DNA from: Clostridia bacterium
Lineage (GTDB): Bacteria; Bacillota; Clostridia; UBA1381; UMGS1253
DNA: 8,652 bases
Assembly: GCA_017411585.1 (NCBI GenBank)
Contig: JAFQPV010000244.1
Span: 1-8,652 of the forward strand
Reading direction: 5' to 3'
Shown here piece after piece: positions 1 to 6,642 of the stretch; the first letter of the stretch is position 1, and each line of letters opens with the position of its first letter. A program made the translations under genes and the position numbers. The notes beneath the pieces were generated by a model. The model saw only the letters and a list, made by a program, of their open reading frames with translations. It did not search any database and was not told where the DNA came from.

Positions 1-267
1 CTTAAACCAGAAGACTCAAATAACAAATATATGCCTCTTTATATGGGAGACCAATTAAATTTTGAACATTCTTTGGGTATGAATTTATATGGTCTATTTC
101 AAAATAAGGATGCCATAAGAGAACAAAGAAGGGTTATATTGGTAGATAAAGTGATGAAATCGGTCGGCTTTTCCGATTACAGCCACTTTTCAAAATACTT
201 TAAAACCTACAGCGGTTATTCACCGAAAACGTTTCGAAGATATTATACAAACCAACCGAAGGATTAA
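1..267 (+). CDS. C-terminal fragment of an AraC-family transcriptional regulator (partial, possibly broken)
   Basis: The frame is open from the left edge to a TAA at 265-267, so the true start is outside the window; an internal ATG at 31 has no convincing ribosome binding site. The last 40 or so residues match the second helix-turn-helix of AraC/XylS proteins: VGFSDYSHFSKYFK, then SGYSP and a basic end. In that family this segment contacts promoter DNA. The residues before it lack the usual first helix-turn-helix and the A-x-x-LL stretch expected just upstream, and the Ala normally found in the I-x-x-I-A turn is Met. The first 150 bases are about 29 percent GC by hand count, the rest about 37 percent, and the phage genes clearly higher. 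It converges on the phage operon and is probably host or flanking DNA. It may be an intact divergent regulator cut by the window, or a gene remnant joined to foreign sequence. Confidence 0.6.
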   Translation, partial: LKPEDSNNKYMPLYMGDQLNFEHSLGMNLYGLFQNKDAIREQRRVILVDKVMKSVGFSDYSHFSKYFKTYSGYSPKTFRRYYTNQPKD

Positions 268-283
268 TACAAATCTGCAAAAA

Positions 284-320
284 TGCAGCGCAAGACTTAC
301 GTCCTGCGCTGCACCTTTTT
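284..320. terminator. Bidirectional rho-independent terminator between convergent transcripts
   Basis: A 12-bp stem pairs 285-296 (gcagcgcaagac) with 301-312 (gtcctgcgctgc) around the loop ttac, with one G-T wobble; t284 and a313 can add a pair. On the minus strand the stem is followed by a run of five T (complement of 279-283), which ends the phage late operon right after the holin. On the plus strand it is followed by acc and then ttttt (316-320), which ends the AraC-like gene. The holin stop codon at 320-322 touches the hairpin region. The region 268-319 holds nothing else that I can see. Confidence 0.9.
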
Positions 321-673
321 TACTTTCTGCCTAAGATATTTTTCAATATTGGCGGCAGTGGGATATTCAGCTCGTTTAAATTCTCAAATACAGACACAAT
401 TTCTGTATACACATAATACGCCATCACACCGTTGACGATGAGATGCTTTGCATCGTTTAAAAGAACACCGAGCGCATACGACACAGCCACCACGGCAAGG
501 ACGCCGCACTTTTTAAAGCCGCCGTCGCGAAGCTTGGAGCTGACAATCCCTTCCCGAAGATAGCCCTTCACAAGCCCCGTAATCAAATCTGCAACAATCA
601 AGATGCATAACGCATAGCCCAAAAAGCTAACGTTTACACTGTAGCCTTCAAACAGACTCTGTAATTCCTGCAC
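320..673 (-). CDS. Phage holin, toxin-secretion/phage-lysis (Cph1/TcdE, phage_holin_4) family
   Basis: This 117-residue membrane protein would form the inner-membrane lesion that releases or activates the endolysin at the end of infection. Three hydrophobic segments are visible: about residues 15-36 (with the family ADLITG motif, Asp29), 55-73 and 77-96. The central SSKLRDGGFKK stretch and the distal TEIVSVFENL followed by IPLPPILKNIL match the S-K-x-G-x-x-K and NE-x-x-SILEN-x-x-x-x-G-x-P-x-P-x-x-L pattern of clostridial phage holins related to TcdE. The start is GTG at 673-671, preceded by AGAGGTG (687-681) with 7 nt spacing. It is the last gene of the operon, 19 nt after the 407-residue protein and immediately before the terminator. 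The unusual feature is that it follows rather than precedes the amidase and is separated from it by another gene. Confidence 0.9.
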   Translation of the reverse strand: MQELQSLFEGYSVNVSFLGYALCILIVADLITGLVKGYLREGIVSSKLRDGGFKKCGVLAVVAVSYALGVLLNDAKHLIVNGVMAYYVYTEIVSVFENLNELNIPLPPILKNILGRK

Positions 674-692
674 GATCTTTCACCTCTGTTTC

Positions 693-1916
693 TTACCATT
701 CGCCAATTTCGAATTTGGTTTCCTTATCCTTACGGTCTGACTCCTTCTGACTTTCTACATACTGCCAGTACTTCGTGCCCATCGGCAGGCCGAGTGCATT
801 CGCCATTTCCTTTGTAATGACCTCGCCGACCGCCTTAAAGAGGTTATAATAGTCGTCAAAATCCTTACCCTTGCTTCCGCCGCTGCTTGCCGCCTTTTTC
901 GCCGCTGCAGCTTCCTTGGCGCGCATCTCTTCTTCATGCCATTCCAAGTCACGGTTATACTCAGACCACATATAGGTGCTCTGGTTTTCAAAATCCTCAC
1001 GAGAAAGTGTCTTTGTGCCCATCGGCAGACCAAGCGCATCCGCCATTTCCTGCGTATTTATAACGCCGGTTGCCTTAAAGGCATTCAGCGCATTATCAAA
1101 GCGCTTTGCCTGTGCCTCGCGCACAGCTTCCTCCCGGTTTTCCGCACTCTCGAGTGCAAACATTTCCTTGTCATGGGCACGCTTAGCAGCATCTTCCTTC
1201 TGCGCATAGTCAAACTCCTGATTCCAGTGATTGTTTTCCACATTATGCTTGCTTTCATCCAGGAGGAATTCGCGGTCAGCATTAAACTGATTGATGCTCT
1301 GCTGCGCCGTTTCCTTTGCAATCGCATCACGCGCTGATGCATACGTCTGACGGTCTGCATCACGTCTGTCCTGATAATCAGCATACAAATCCGCTTTCTG
1401 CTCATCTGCCTTCTCATCAATTTGACCGAGTGCGTTCTGATACCCCAGATACATTGCAGTTTTCGCCGTTTCACCGTAGCCGCTGCTCGGCTTACCATGC
1501 GCCTTTCCAAGCCCGTTTGCCGCAAGTGCCTCGTCACCAACCAGCGTGTCACGGCGATAATCCGCATAAAGCGTCTCGCGCTTTTTTTGCGCATCGCGGT
1601 CTACAGCGCGCACGCCGGTCTGGTAATCGTGCAGACTGCGCTTATCTGCCAGACGCAGATTTTCTGCTGCCGTTTCCTCACGCGCGGCGCGAAATGCGTC
1701 CAAATCCAGCCTCGGCTTTGTAATTTTTCTTTCCAGATACGCCTGCGCATCCTTGGTCAAATCATCGTTTTTATACTGCGCCATTGCTTCGCCGCCGTTT
1801 TCGATTTTGCGATTGCGCTGCTTTAACAGGTAATCCACCTCATCGTAGCTTGCGCCCTGCTCCATCGCGCGAATCAAAGTGTCGGCAATATTTTCCTGTT
1901 TGTAGGAATAACTCAT
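693..1916 (-). CDS. Probable virion structural protein, charged coiled-coil, with duplicated GLPMGTK motif
   Basis: This 407-residue soluble, highly charged, Ala/Asp/Lys-rich protein has no signal peptide or membrane segment. I start it at ATG 1916, which overlaps the amidase stop as ATGA and follows AAAGGAG (1932-1926) with 9 nt spacing. The frame extends further upstream, but only inside the amidase gene. The N-terminus (residues 15-65) has the helical motif RAMEQGASYDEVDYLL. A Gly-rich stretch (132-160, ANGLGKAHGKPSSGYGET) is of a kind I associate with structural proteins of gut Firmicutes phages. Residues 165-275 look like a long helical, probably coiled-coil, region with two YADY motifs. 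Residues 278-302 and 358-382 are near-identical copies of a 25-residue unit. No enzymatic motif is visible. I infer an internal virion or DNA-ejection-type protein because no other ejection gene is visible after the tail genes; a role in lysis is possible from its position between amidase and holin. Confidence 0.6.
   Translation of the reverse strand: MSYSYKQENIADTLIRAMEQGASYDEVDYLLKQRNRKIENGGEAMAQYKNDDLTKDAQAYLERKITKPRLDLDAFRAAREETAAENLRLADKRSLHDYQTGVRAVDRDAQKKRETLYADYRRDTLVGDEALAANGLGKAHGKPSSGYGETAKTAMYLGYQNALGQIDEKADEQKADLYADYQDRRDADRQTYASARDAIAKETAQQSINQFNADREFLLDESKHNVENNHWNQEFDYAQKEDAAKRAHDKEMFALESAENREEAVREAQAKRFDNALNAFKATGVINTQEMADALGLPMGTKTLSREDFENQSTYMWSEYNRDLEWHEEEMRAKEAAAAKKAASSGGSKGKDFDDYYNLFKAVGEVITKEMANALGLPMGTKYWQYVESQKESDRKDKETKFEIGEW
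771..845 (-). repeat. Direct repeat copy 2 inside the 407-residue protein (residues 358-382)
   Basis: This copy encodes NLFKAVG followed by ITKEMANALGLPMGTK. It matches copy 1 (1011-1085) in about 18 of 25 residues. DNA identity is clear across both ends of the unit, but many synonymous differences mark an old duplication. The two copies are exactly 240 nt (80 codons) apart and in the same frame. The predicted helix-turn-helix-like shape (helix, G-x-I-T-x-E-M-A turn, ALGLP-x-GT) suggests a small repeated binding or packing module. Confidence 0.85.
1011..1085 (-). repeat. Direct repeat copy 1 inside the 407-residue protein (residues 278-302)
   Basis: This copy encodes NAFKATG followed by INTQEMADALGLPMGTK. 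It is the partner of the copy at 771-845. About 55 residues lie between the units, mostly charged helix and a Ser/Gly/Lys linker (AASSGGSKGKD), consistent with two separate small modules at the C-terminal end of the protein. Confidence 0.85.
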
Positions 1917-2590
1917 AGCATTCCGCTCCTTTCTCTTTCGCGAATGTAGTGTACTGCCTTTCTGCCGAGCCAGTACAGTCTGCCGTCTAAATCCTTTTCC
2001 ATTTCCTCCAGCATACCGCGCGCATCCAGCACAATGCCGCGTGCCTGCAGCTCCCAAACGATGTCGTTTGGCGTGATGTACTCTTCAAGCTGCACCAAGC
2101 TCTGCTTAAATGCCGCCCACGCATTTTCATCCGTCAGCGGTGCCGGACAAAGCTTGCCGGTCACATCGTAGTGTCGCAAAACGCGGTCTGCTGTCACGCC
2201 GTAGGTCTGCATCAGCATACGCACGAGCTCAGAAGCGCGCTTTACAGTTTCATTGTCAAAGTACCAGCCGCGCGTTTTGTCATAATGACAGCACATTTCG
2301 ATACCGATGGAATTGTCGTTTCTGCAATACGGATGCTTGTATTTCCCGGTCTCGCTGCCGCAATGCCAAGCGCGCTTTTCCGGCGGTACGCTTTGATACA
2401 CTGCCGCATTTTCCGATGCGTGACCGACAAAGAAGTGCGCCGAATTGCCGACGTATTCGCGGTTATAGTACATCGCATTGTCCTTTGCGCCGCCGGTTGC
2501 ACCAACGTAATGGACAACAATGTATTCCACCTTTCCCTGCCTTTGGCTATAATTATCTGCACGGCAAGGATATTCCTTGTTTATCTCCAT
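1913..2590 (-). CDS. N-acetylmuramoyl-L-alanine amidase endolysin (Amidase_2, zinc-dependent)
   Basis: This 225-residue endolysin would cut the bond between N-acetylmuramic acid and L-Ala in peptidoglycan. Residues about 1-160 form the Amidase_2/PGRP-type fold. The probable zinc ligands are His27 (IVVHYVG), His140 (LRHYDV) and Cys148 (GKLCPAP). Lys146 sits where T7 lysozyme has its catalytic Lys, and NSIGIEM (93-99) is the conserved core strand with Glu98. The position of T7 Tyr46 is Ala51 in NSAHFFV, a variation I recall in Gram-positive phage amidases. Residues 170-225, from TPNDIVWELQARGI to YWLGRKAVHYIRE, form a short helical C-terminal module that I have seen in clostridial phage endolysins and that may bind cell wall. 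There is no signal peptide, so export needs the holin. The start ATG follows GGAGG with 8 nt spacing; the stop overlaps the next start (ATGA). Confidence 0.95.
   Translation of the reverse strand: MEINKEYPCRADNYSQRQGKVEYIVVHYVGATGGAKDNAMYYNREYVGNSAHFFVGHASENAAVYQSVPPEKRAWHCGSETGKYKHPYCRNDNSIGIEMCCHYDKTRGWYFDNETVKRASELVRMLMQTYGVTADRVLRHYDVTGKLCPAPLTDENAWAAFKQSLVQLEEYITPNDIVWELQARGIVLDARGMLEEMEKDLDGRLYWLGRKAVHYIRERERSGML
1926..1932 (-). promoter_or_regulatory. Ribosome binding site that fixes the start of the 407-residue protein
   Basis: AAAGGAG on the minus strand lies 9 nt before ATG 1916 and inside the last codons of the amidase gene. It rules out the longer frame that would begin deep inside the amidase, and together with the ATGA overlap indicates translational coupling. 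Confidence 0.85.
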
Positions 2591-2689
2591 TTAGTTCACC
2601 TCCCCTTCCACCTGCACGCGATATCTTTCCGGTACCTGCGCAAGCGTAATTTTCCCCATTTTCACCTGCAAAGCATAAAACTTAACCAT
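2591..2689 (-). CDS. CD1375/XkdX-like small phage protein (32 aa)
   Basis: This 32-codon gene starts at ATG 2689 after GGAGG (2703-2699) with 9 nt spacing and ends in TAA (2593-2591) directly against the amidase ATG. The product begins MVKFYALQVKMGKITLAQVP and continues with ERYR and an acidic end. The pattern of a short aromatic start, a K-x-G-x-x-T-x-x-x-VP-x-x-x-R core and an acidic tail resembles the CD1375-like/XkdX small proteins found after tail-fibre genes in Firmicutes prophages. Their function is not established. It overlaps the preceding small gene by 8 nt, so the two are likely translationally coupled. Assignment rests on pattern and position. Confidence 0.75.
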   Translation of the reverse strand: MVKFYALQVKMGKITLAQVPERYRVQVEGEVN

Positions 2690-2849
2690 TTAAAACCACC
2701 TCCGCAAGCTCTAATACAGCTGCCTCAAGTGCTTCAATGCGTTCTTCCGGGGAAACCTCAGCTTCCATTTCCGGCGCATCTGCACTGCTTTGGATTTCTT
2801 CCGCTGTCATATCTCGGTAAATGCCGTTGTCATAAATTCTATTCTTCAT
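2682..2849 (-). CDS. Small conserved phage protein (55 aa) between tail fibre and amidase
   Basis: This 55-codon gene begins MKNRIYDNGIYRDMTAEEIQ and ends with an acidic helix (ERIEALEAAVLELAEVVLNG). I recognise this arrangement (an F/Y-D-N-G-x-Y-R-D-M-T start and a terminal ERIEALE helix) as a common small protein downstream of fibre genes in gut Firmicutes prophages. No function is known to me. It overlaps the end of the fibre gene by 11 nt. An in-frame ATG at 2858 is also possible, but there the GGGGG (2864-2860) would sit only 1 nt from the start; ATG 2849 gives 10 nt. The final GGAGG inside the gene serves as ribosome binding site for the next gene. Confidence 0.75.
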   Translation of the reverse strand: MKNRIYDNGIYRDMTAEEIQSSADAPEMEAEVSPEERIEALEAAVLELAEVVLNG

Positions 2850-4122
2850 CTGCTTCATGCCCCCAAATCTCTATTGTGCTACCTGTTGCAAAAGCATTTT
2901 CGCTTGTGTTGTTTGGAATAAAGATGCTTAATTTTGAGATAAAACGATTTAAATTTGCAACTCTTTTTCGGGATGATAAAAATAGCTTCGGCGTGGTGGC
3001 CGAATTTGATATGCCTTGCAACCCACCAAAAAATCCACCACTTGCAAACGTTTCCCATCTCCATTCAGCAAATTCTTTGGAATGAACAAAGAATAATTGC
3101 TTAGTGGTTTTCATAGCACTGCTAGCCCAAAACATATACCATGCGCCACTGTCTGTGTGTGCCGCCATTGCTTTTGTTTCCTCTTTTAAAAATGCAACAT
3201 CGAACAAAATTGAAATTTCGTCTAACGGCTTGTCAAAATCAACCGTAATAGACGAAACATCCTCCTCAAGCGTGATGGTTTTTAAAAGCTTGAGCTTTCT
3301 GTCCGCTTTTAAAGCATCGGCAGTTGCATCCACATACGATGTTTTTGCATAGCCTGTAAGGCTCGGGATAATACTTTCCCACGCGCCCCCGTTACAACGC
3401 CACCAAAGCTCACCACACGGCAAAACAAGCATTTGATGCGCGGTAGAATTCTCATAATCGTCTCCGTACAACTCCGCACCTGCAATCAAAAGCGCACACG
3501 TAAGCGGATTTTCGCTTGTGCCTGCACCCCAATCGCCAAAAGCGTCATCGACAATATACAAGCCCGCCGTAATGCCGTCCGCCTCAGAAAGCCTGATGTG
3601 CGGCAAGCCTTCAACAATCGCCTTCCAGTCGCCGTTCGTTCTCGCATAGAGCGCACCGTCAGCCGGTGCTTCTGATGCAAACACACCTTCCTTCACCGAA
3701 AACACCCTGGATGTCTCTGAAGCAGCCATATGCAGCGTTTTTTCATCCGCTTCGTATTCATCAATCAAATCCGACACCGGAACGGTAATCACATCGCTGT
3801 TGGCAAGCGTTAATACGATGCTTTCTTTTTCCGCATCATAATGTCCGCTTTCGATGAGCAATTCAAGCGGCAGGTCAATCGTCCGTGTGCTGCCGTTCTT
3901 GAAGGTAAAGGTGAGCTTATACTCTGCTGCGTTGTAATCGACTGCATCAAGAGATGCAGCACCAAAACTGTCAAGCGCATCAATAAGCGCATTAAACTTT
4001 ACGCGCAGCTCCTCGGCAGAGCTGTCGAAGTATTCCTTTAACGCCTGCGCGCTCATCTGCGGACGGTCTTCGAGCTTTATAATCTTCTTCGCAAATTGCT
4101 CTAGCTTATGTTCCGAAAACAT
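2839..4122 (-). CDS. Tail fibre / receptor-binding protein
   Basis: This 427-residue protein probably forms the host-recognition appendage. Its N-terminus (residues about 1-55) carries the LEDRPQMSAQALKEYFD motif followed by a charged helix ending NALIDALDS, a virion-attachment segment common in Firmicutes phage fibres (P-x-(L/M)-SA-x-x-LK-x-x-FD). Residues about 60-120 are beta-rich (KLTFTFKNGSTRTIDLPL). Two related short motifs, ADGALYARTNGDW and CGELWWRCNGGAWE, look like repeated fibre elements. From about residue 276 a beta-sandwich-like C-terminal module runs to the end (TIEIWG). I chose ATG 4122 over ATG 4128 because GGAGG (4134-4130) is 7 nt from the former and only 1 nt from the latter. 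That binding site begins directly after the stop codon of the nozzle gene (TAAGGAGG). No chaperone gene follows unless one of the micro-genes is one. Confidence 0.75.
   Translation of the reverse strand: MFSEHKLEQFAKKIIKLEDRPQMSAQALKEYFDSSAEELRVKFNALIDALDSFGAASLDAVDYNAAEYKLTFTFKNGSTRTIDLPLELLIESGHYDAEKESIVLTLANSDVITVPVSDLIDEYEADEKTLHMAASETSRVFSVKEGVFASEAPADGALYARTNGDWKAIVEGLPHIRLSEADGITAGLYIVDDAFGDWGAGTSENPLTCALLIAGAELYGDDYENSTAHQMLVLPCGELWWRCNGGAWESIIPSLTGYAKTSYVDATADALKADRKLKLLKTITLEEDVSSITVDFDKPLDEISILFDVAFLKEETKAMAAHTDSGAWYMFWASSAMKTTKQLFFVHSKEFAEWRWETFASGGFFGGLQGISNSATTPKLFLSSRKRVANLNRFISKLSIFIPNNTSENAFATGSTIEIWGHEADEE
2842..3297 (-). other. AT-rich C-terminal module of the tail fibre gene
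   Basis: By hand count, the four 60-base lines from 2881 to 3120 hold about 37 percent G+C, whereas the line at 3541-3600 in the same gene holds about 57 percent. The drop falls in the last 150 or so codons, which encode the predicted receptor-binding head (KLKLLKTITLEEDVSSITVD onward, ending IEIWG). Codons there use A/T third positions more often. This pattern is typical of a fibre tip exchanged by recombination; it is inference from composition only. Confidence 0.55.
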
Positions 4123-4129
4123 TTGCATT

Positions 4130-4134
4130 CCTCC
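4130..4134 (-). promoter_or_regulatory. Ribosome binding site that fixes the tail-fibre start
   Basis: GGAGG directly follows the nozzle stop codon (TAAGGAGG). It is 1 nt from ATG 4128 but 7 nt from ATG 4122, which makes the latter the likely start. Confidence 0.8.
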
Positions 4135-6639
4135 TTACTTAACATATTTTGAGTATCTGTATTTGTAACCGACAGAGACTATGCCGAACGGCTGCGCCTC
4201 TGCGTTCTCAAGCTTGATGCCGAATACATACACATTCTTTGCTTTCACGCCTGTAGCAAACGGCTTCGGCTGACGAATGCCATCGAACGAGAAGTTGCCG
4301 AAATTTATATCGGCAAAGTCGAAAAGTGCAATTGACTCCGTTGTGATGTCCTCATCCATATCGTCAGACGAGTTATAATACACGTGCACCGAGCTGTCGT
4401 TGTACGGCATACACGAAAGGTATACATTGACAACCGTCTTGAGCATATTCCAGTTATCGAATGCCGAAACTGGTGTGCACCAGTGACACTTCACCGGGCT
4501 TGCCTCGTCGAGGTTGCCGTCAGGTCCTACATTATCGTAGTATGCGCTTTCTTCCTCGCGGTCACTAAAGTAACACACACGTCCGTCCGCTGTACCGAAG
4601 TACAGTCGCTTTCCGTGTGTCCATAGGCACGTGATTTCCGGCAAGCTGTCAAAGTAGAACCACTCCATATTGTTCACCGTGTCGCATATCCACATATGTG
4701 TACCTACGGCGATGACATAGTAATTGTCATACCGGCAGCATACAGCTGCTTCCAGGTTCTCCTTCAGCAGCCGCTTATTGATAGGGATGCTCCGCAGGGT
4801 TGTGTTGTTTTGGTTCTGCACCGTTGTGCCGGCAATGGTATACACGCCGCCCGGACCGATATAGAACGGCACGCCGCCGACGTATTTAAACGACGATATG
4901 CAGTTTGCGCCAAAAGTACAGCTGCCCTGCAGCAAAGTATAAGTCGCAGTGCCGTCTTCGCTGAGTGACAAGCTGCGCAAATACTGCGATGCATCCGAAG
5001 CAACATCATCCTTAACGACTATCTGATTCGAATACAGCTTCTGATAGCCTACAATAGCGCTCATTTCACTGCCAACATCCGTGTACATGCCATTTGAGAA
5101 GTACGTCGCATCGTACAGACCGCTCGCATAGTCGCGGTTTTTAAACTTCGGATTGCCCGAAAGGAACACGCGCGTGTCGTTGTTACCGCCATAGATTCCG
5201 AAGATGCTGCAGTCGTTGATTTGCTCATCGTCGGAATCCGCATCGTGCAGCACGGTGAAGTCGACCTCGATAACGCTGCCGGGCTTCATATTTGTGTTTA
5301 CATCTACATTAATCCATCTTTCGTTACTGCTGTTGCTGTATTCCTTTACCGACACAAATTCGTTTAGCCGGATAAATCGTCCATCTTCATCTGCTTCAAT
5401 TGCAGCTGCCCTCGATACATAGGCGGCTACGCCTGTCTGTGTCAGCGATGGTGCATACTGCATAACGTGCGTATACATATAATCATGCACTGTCGCACCG
5501 TCGATAGTGATTCTGTTGATGATCGCTTTATCTTTTTCGCCGGTCAGATACAACATATAAGCGCAAGTTGCTTTTGTAGTGCTTTCCGGCACCTTAAACT
5601 GCACCTTTCTTCTGCCGTGCGCGAAATTTGCCGAATCAACCATATCGCCATCTAATGGCTCGACCGTCCTGAATTGCTCTTCGACCCAATCTTCACTTGC
5701 GTGAGCATCATAGTCAGCAATGTATTCGGAATTGTCTCTTGTTTTCTCTTCATTGCTGTATCGTTTGAGCGGGATTGCTGTGCGGTTAATAAACATAAGC
5801 GGTGCATAGACATCGCTTTCTTCGTGGTACACAACCTTGACCGCATCGTATGTAAAATAGTTTGTAAACTGAACATTTGCGCCGTGCATCGGATTGCCGA
5901 GCAAGCGCACAGCTTTTCCACTGTCCGTGATAGACACATACTGCAAATTCCACTCCACCCATGTGCCCTCATCGGGCGCATTATGGTAGGATGTTTTAAC
6001 ACGCACATATACTTTTTCTATCTTGACAGATGTCGCTGTGCTCGGCAGATTCATTTGCGGAACATCCAAAATCACTGTGCCCGCTGCTCCTGTCTTTGTG
6101 CTAATGGCTGATTCAAGTTCATATACCTTTGCTTTAAACCGCGCTGCCGAATTCACATTACTGCCCCAAGCATACTCCACAATCTCATCTGAAGTGCCGA
6201 TATCCTTTACAATGCCATATTCAAGACCGCCGTTCCGGTAAGCCACCTGCACATAACCTGCGCCGATGATATACAGCTTGCCGCCGAACACAAAGTGTCT
6301 GCTCTTGGTGTCCTTAAGTCCGTCCATCAAAAACTCCGTCTTGGTGATTTTGTCATACATAAACCATATGCGGTAAAGCTTCGTGCCGGCGTGCATCAGA
6401 TAGATAGTGTCCTTGGCTTCATTTGAATAAAAGGAAAACAAGCCGTTGACCTTCGCCTCGCCCTGATGCAGCCTTCGATACCCGGTGCGCTTCTCCAAAT
6501 AGCCGTTGGTGTTGATAATCATATTGACGGAGTCCGGGGAGCGCGACATATGTACTTTGTTCTCAAGCGTTGAAAAGTCCACGCCCGCAAAGCTTGAGAT
6601 TTGATAATCCTGCAGCGGGTCACTTGCGCCAAAATTCAT
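4135..6639 (-). CDS. Nozzle / packaged-DNA stabilisation-type tail protein (834 aa)
   Basis: The N-terminus has FAGVDFST, then SPDSVNMIINTNGYLEKRTG, the D-S-x-N-x-x-x-x-x-x-G-x-L-E-K-R-x-G-Y signature of phage nozzle and DNA-stabilisation proteins (the functional class of P22 gp10 and T7 gp12). Later segments are beta-rich with repeated propeller-like blades: GGKLYIIGAGYVQV near 115-130, and residues about 637-696 (DNYYVIAVGTHMWICDT, MEWFYFDSLPEITCLW, RLYFGTADGRVCYF). The C-terminus is again beta-rich. The 834-residue length is close to that of T7 gp12 (794). It would sit below the adaptor and seal or extend the portal channel to form the short tail. It starts 3 nt after the adaptor stop, with GGAG (6649-6646) 6 nt upstream of ATG 6639. 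The lack of other tail genes supports the podovirus-type role; the family link is by motif and position, not by search. Confidence 0.7.
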   Translation of the reverse strand: MNFGASDPLQDYQISSFAGVDFSTLENKVHMSRSPDSVNMIINTNGYLEKRTGYRRLHQGEAKVNGLFSFYSNEAKDTIYLMHAGTKLYRIWFMYDKITKTEFLMDGLKDTKSRHFVFGGKLYIIGAGYVQVAYRNGGLEYGIVKDIGTSDEIVEYAWGSNVNSAARFKAKVYELESAISTKTGAAGTVILDVPQMNLPSTATSVKIEKVYVRVKTSYHNAPDEGTWVEWNLQYVSITDSGKAVRLLGNPMHGANVQFTNYFTYDAVKVVYHEESDVYAPLMFINRTAIPLKRYSNEEKTRDNSEYIADYDAHASEDWVEEQFRTVEPLDGDMVDSANFAHGRRKVQFKVPESTTKATCAYMLYLTGEKDKAIINRITIDGATVHDYMYTHVMQYAPSLTQTGVAAYVSRAAAIEADEDGRFIRLNEFVSVKEYSNSSNERWINVDVNTNMKPGSVIEVDFTVLHDADSDDEQINDCSIFGIYGGNNDTRVFLSGNPKFKNRDYASGLYDATYFSNGMYTDVGSEMSAIVGYQKLYSNQIVVKDDVASDASQYLRSLSLSEDGTATYTLLQGSCTFGANCISSFKYVGGVPFYIGPGGVYTIAGTTVQNQNNTTLRSIPINKRLLKENLEAAVCCRYDNYYVIAVGTHMWICDTVNNMEWFYFDSLPEITCLWTHGKRLYFGTADGRVCYFSDREEESAYYDNVGPDGNLDEASPVKCHWCTPVSAFDNWNMLKTVVNVYLSCMPYNDSSVHVYYNSSDDMDEDITTESIALFDFADINFGNFSFDGIRQPKPFATGVKAKNVYVFGIKLENAEAQPFGIVSVGYKYRYSKYVK

Positions 6640-6642
6640 AGC

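Noticed and set aside
936..1826. Several plus-strand and alternative-frame ORFs over the 407-residue gene
   Set aside because: They mirror the codon pattern of the minus-strand gene, give Arg/Cys/Ser-rich products without recognisable domains, and lack start signals.
1917..2057. A 47-residue N-terminal extension of the 407-residue protein
   Set aside because: It lies wholly inside the amidase in another frame, is Arg/Gly/Cys-rich and unlike the rest of the protein; ATG 1916 has its own ribosome binding site and an ATGA overlap.
2171..3085. A 304-codon open frame on the plus strand
   Set aside because: It lies antisense to the amidase, both micro-genes and the end of the fibre gene, has no ribosome binding site, and gives a Cys/His/Leu-rich product typical of antisense shadow frames.
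2839..3400. Possible diversity-generating retroelement target at the fibre C-terminus
   Set aside because: No second near-copy of this sequence with adenine-specific differences and no reverse transcriptase gene is in the window; the C-terminus does not show a C-type lectin signature.
5652..6111. Overlapping plus- and minus-strand ORFs inside the nozzle gene
   Set aside because: They are out of frame with the 834-residue gene, have no ribosome binding sites and no recognisable motifs.
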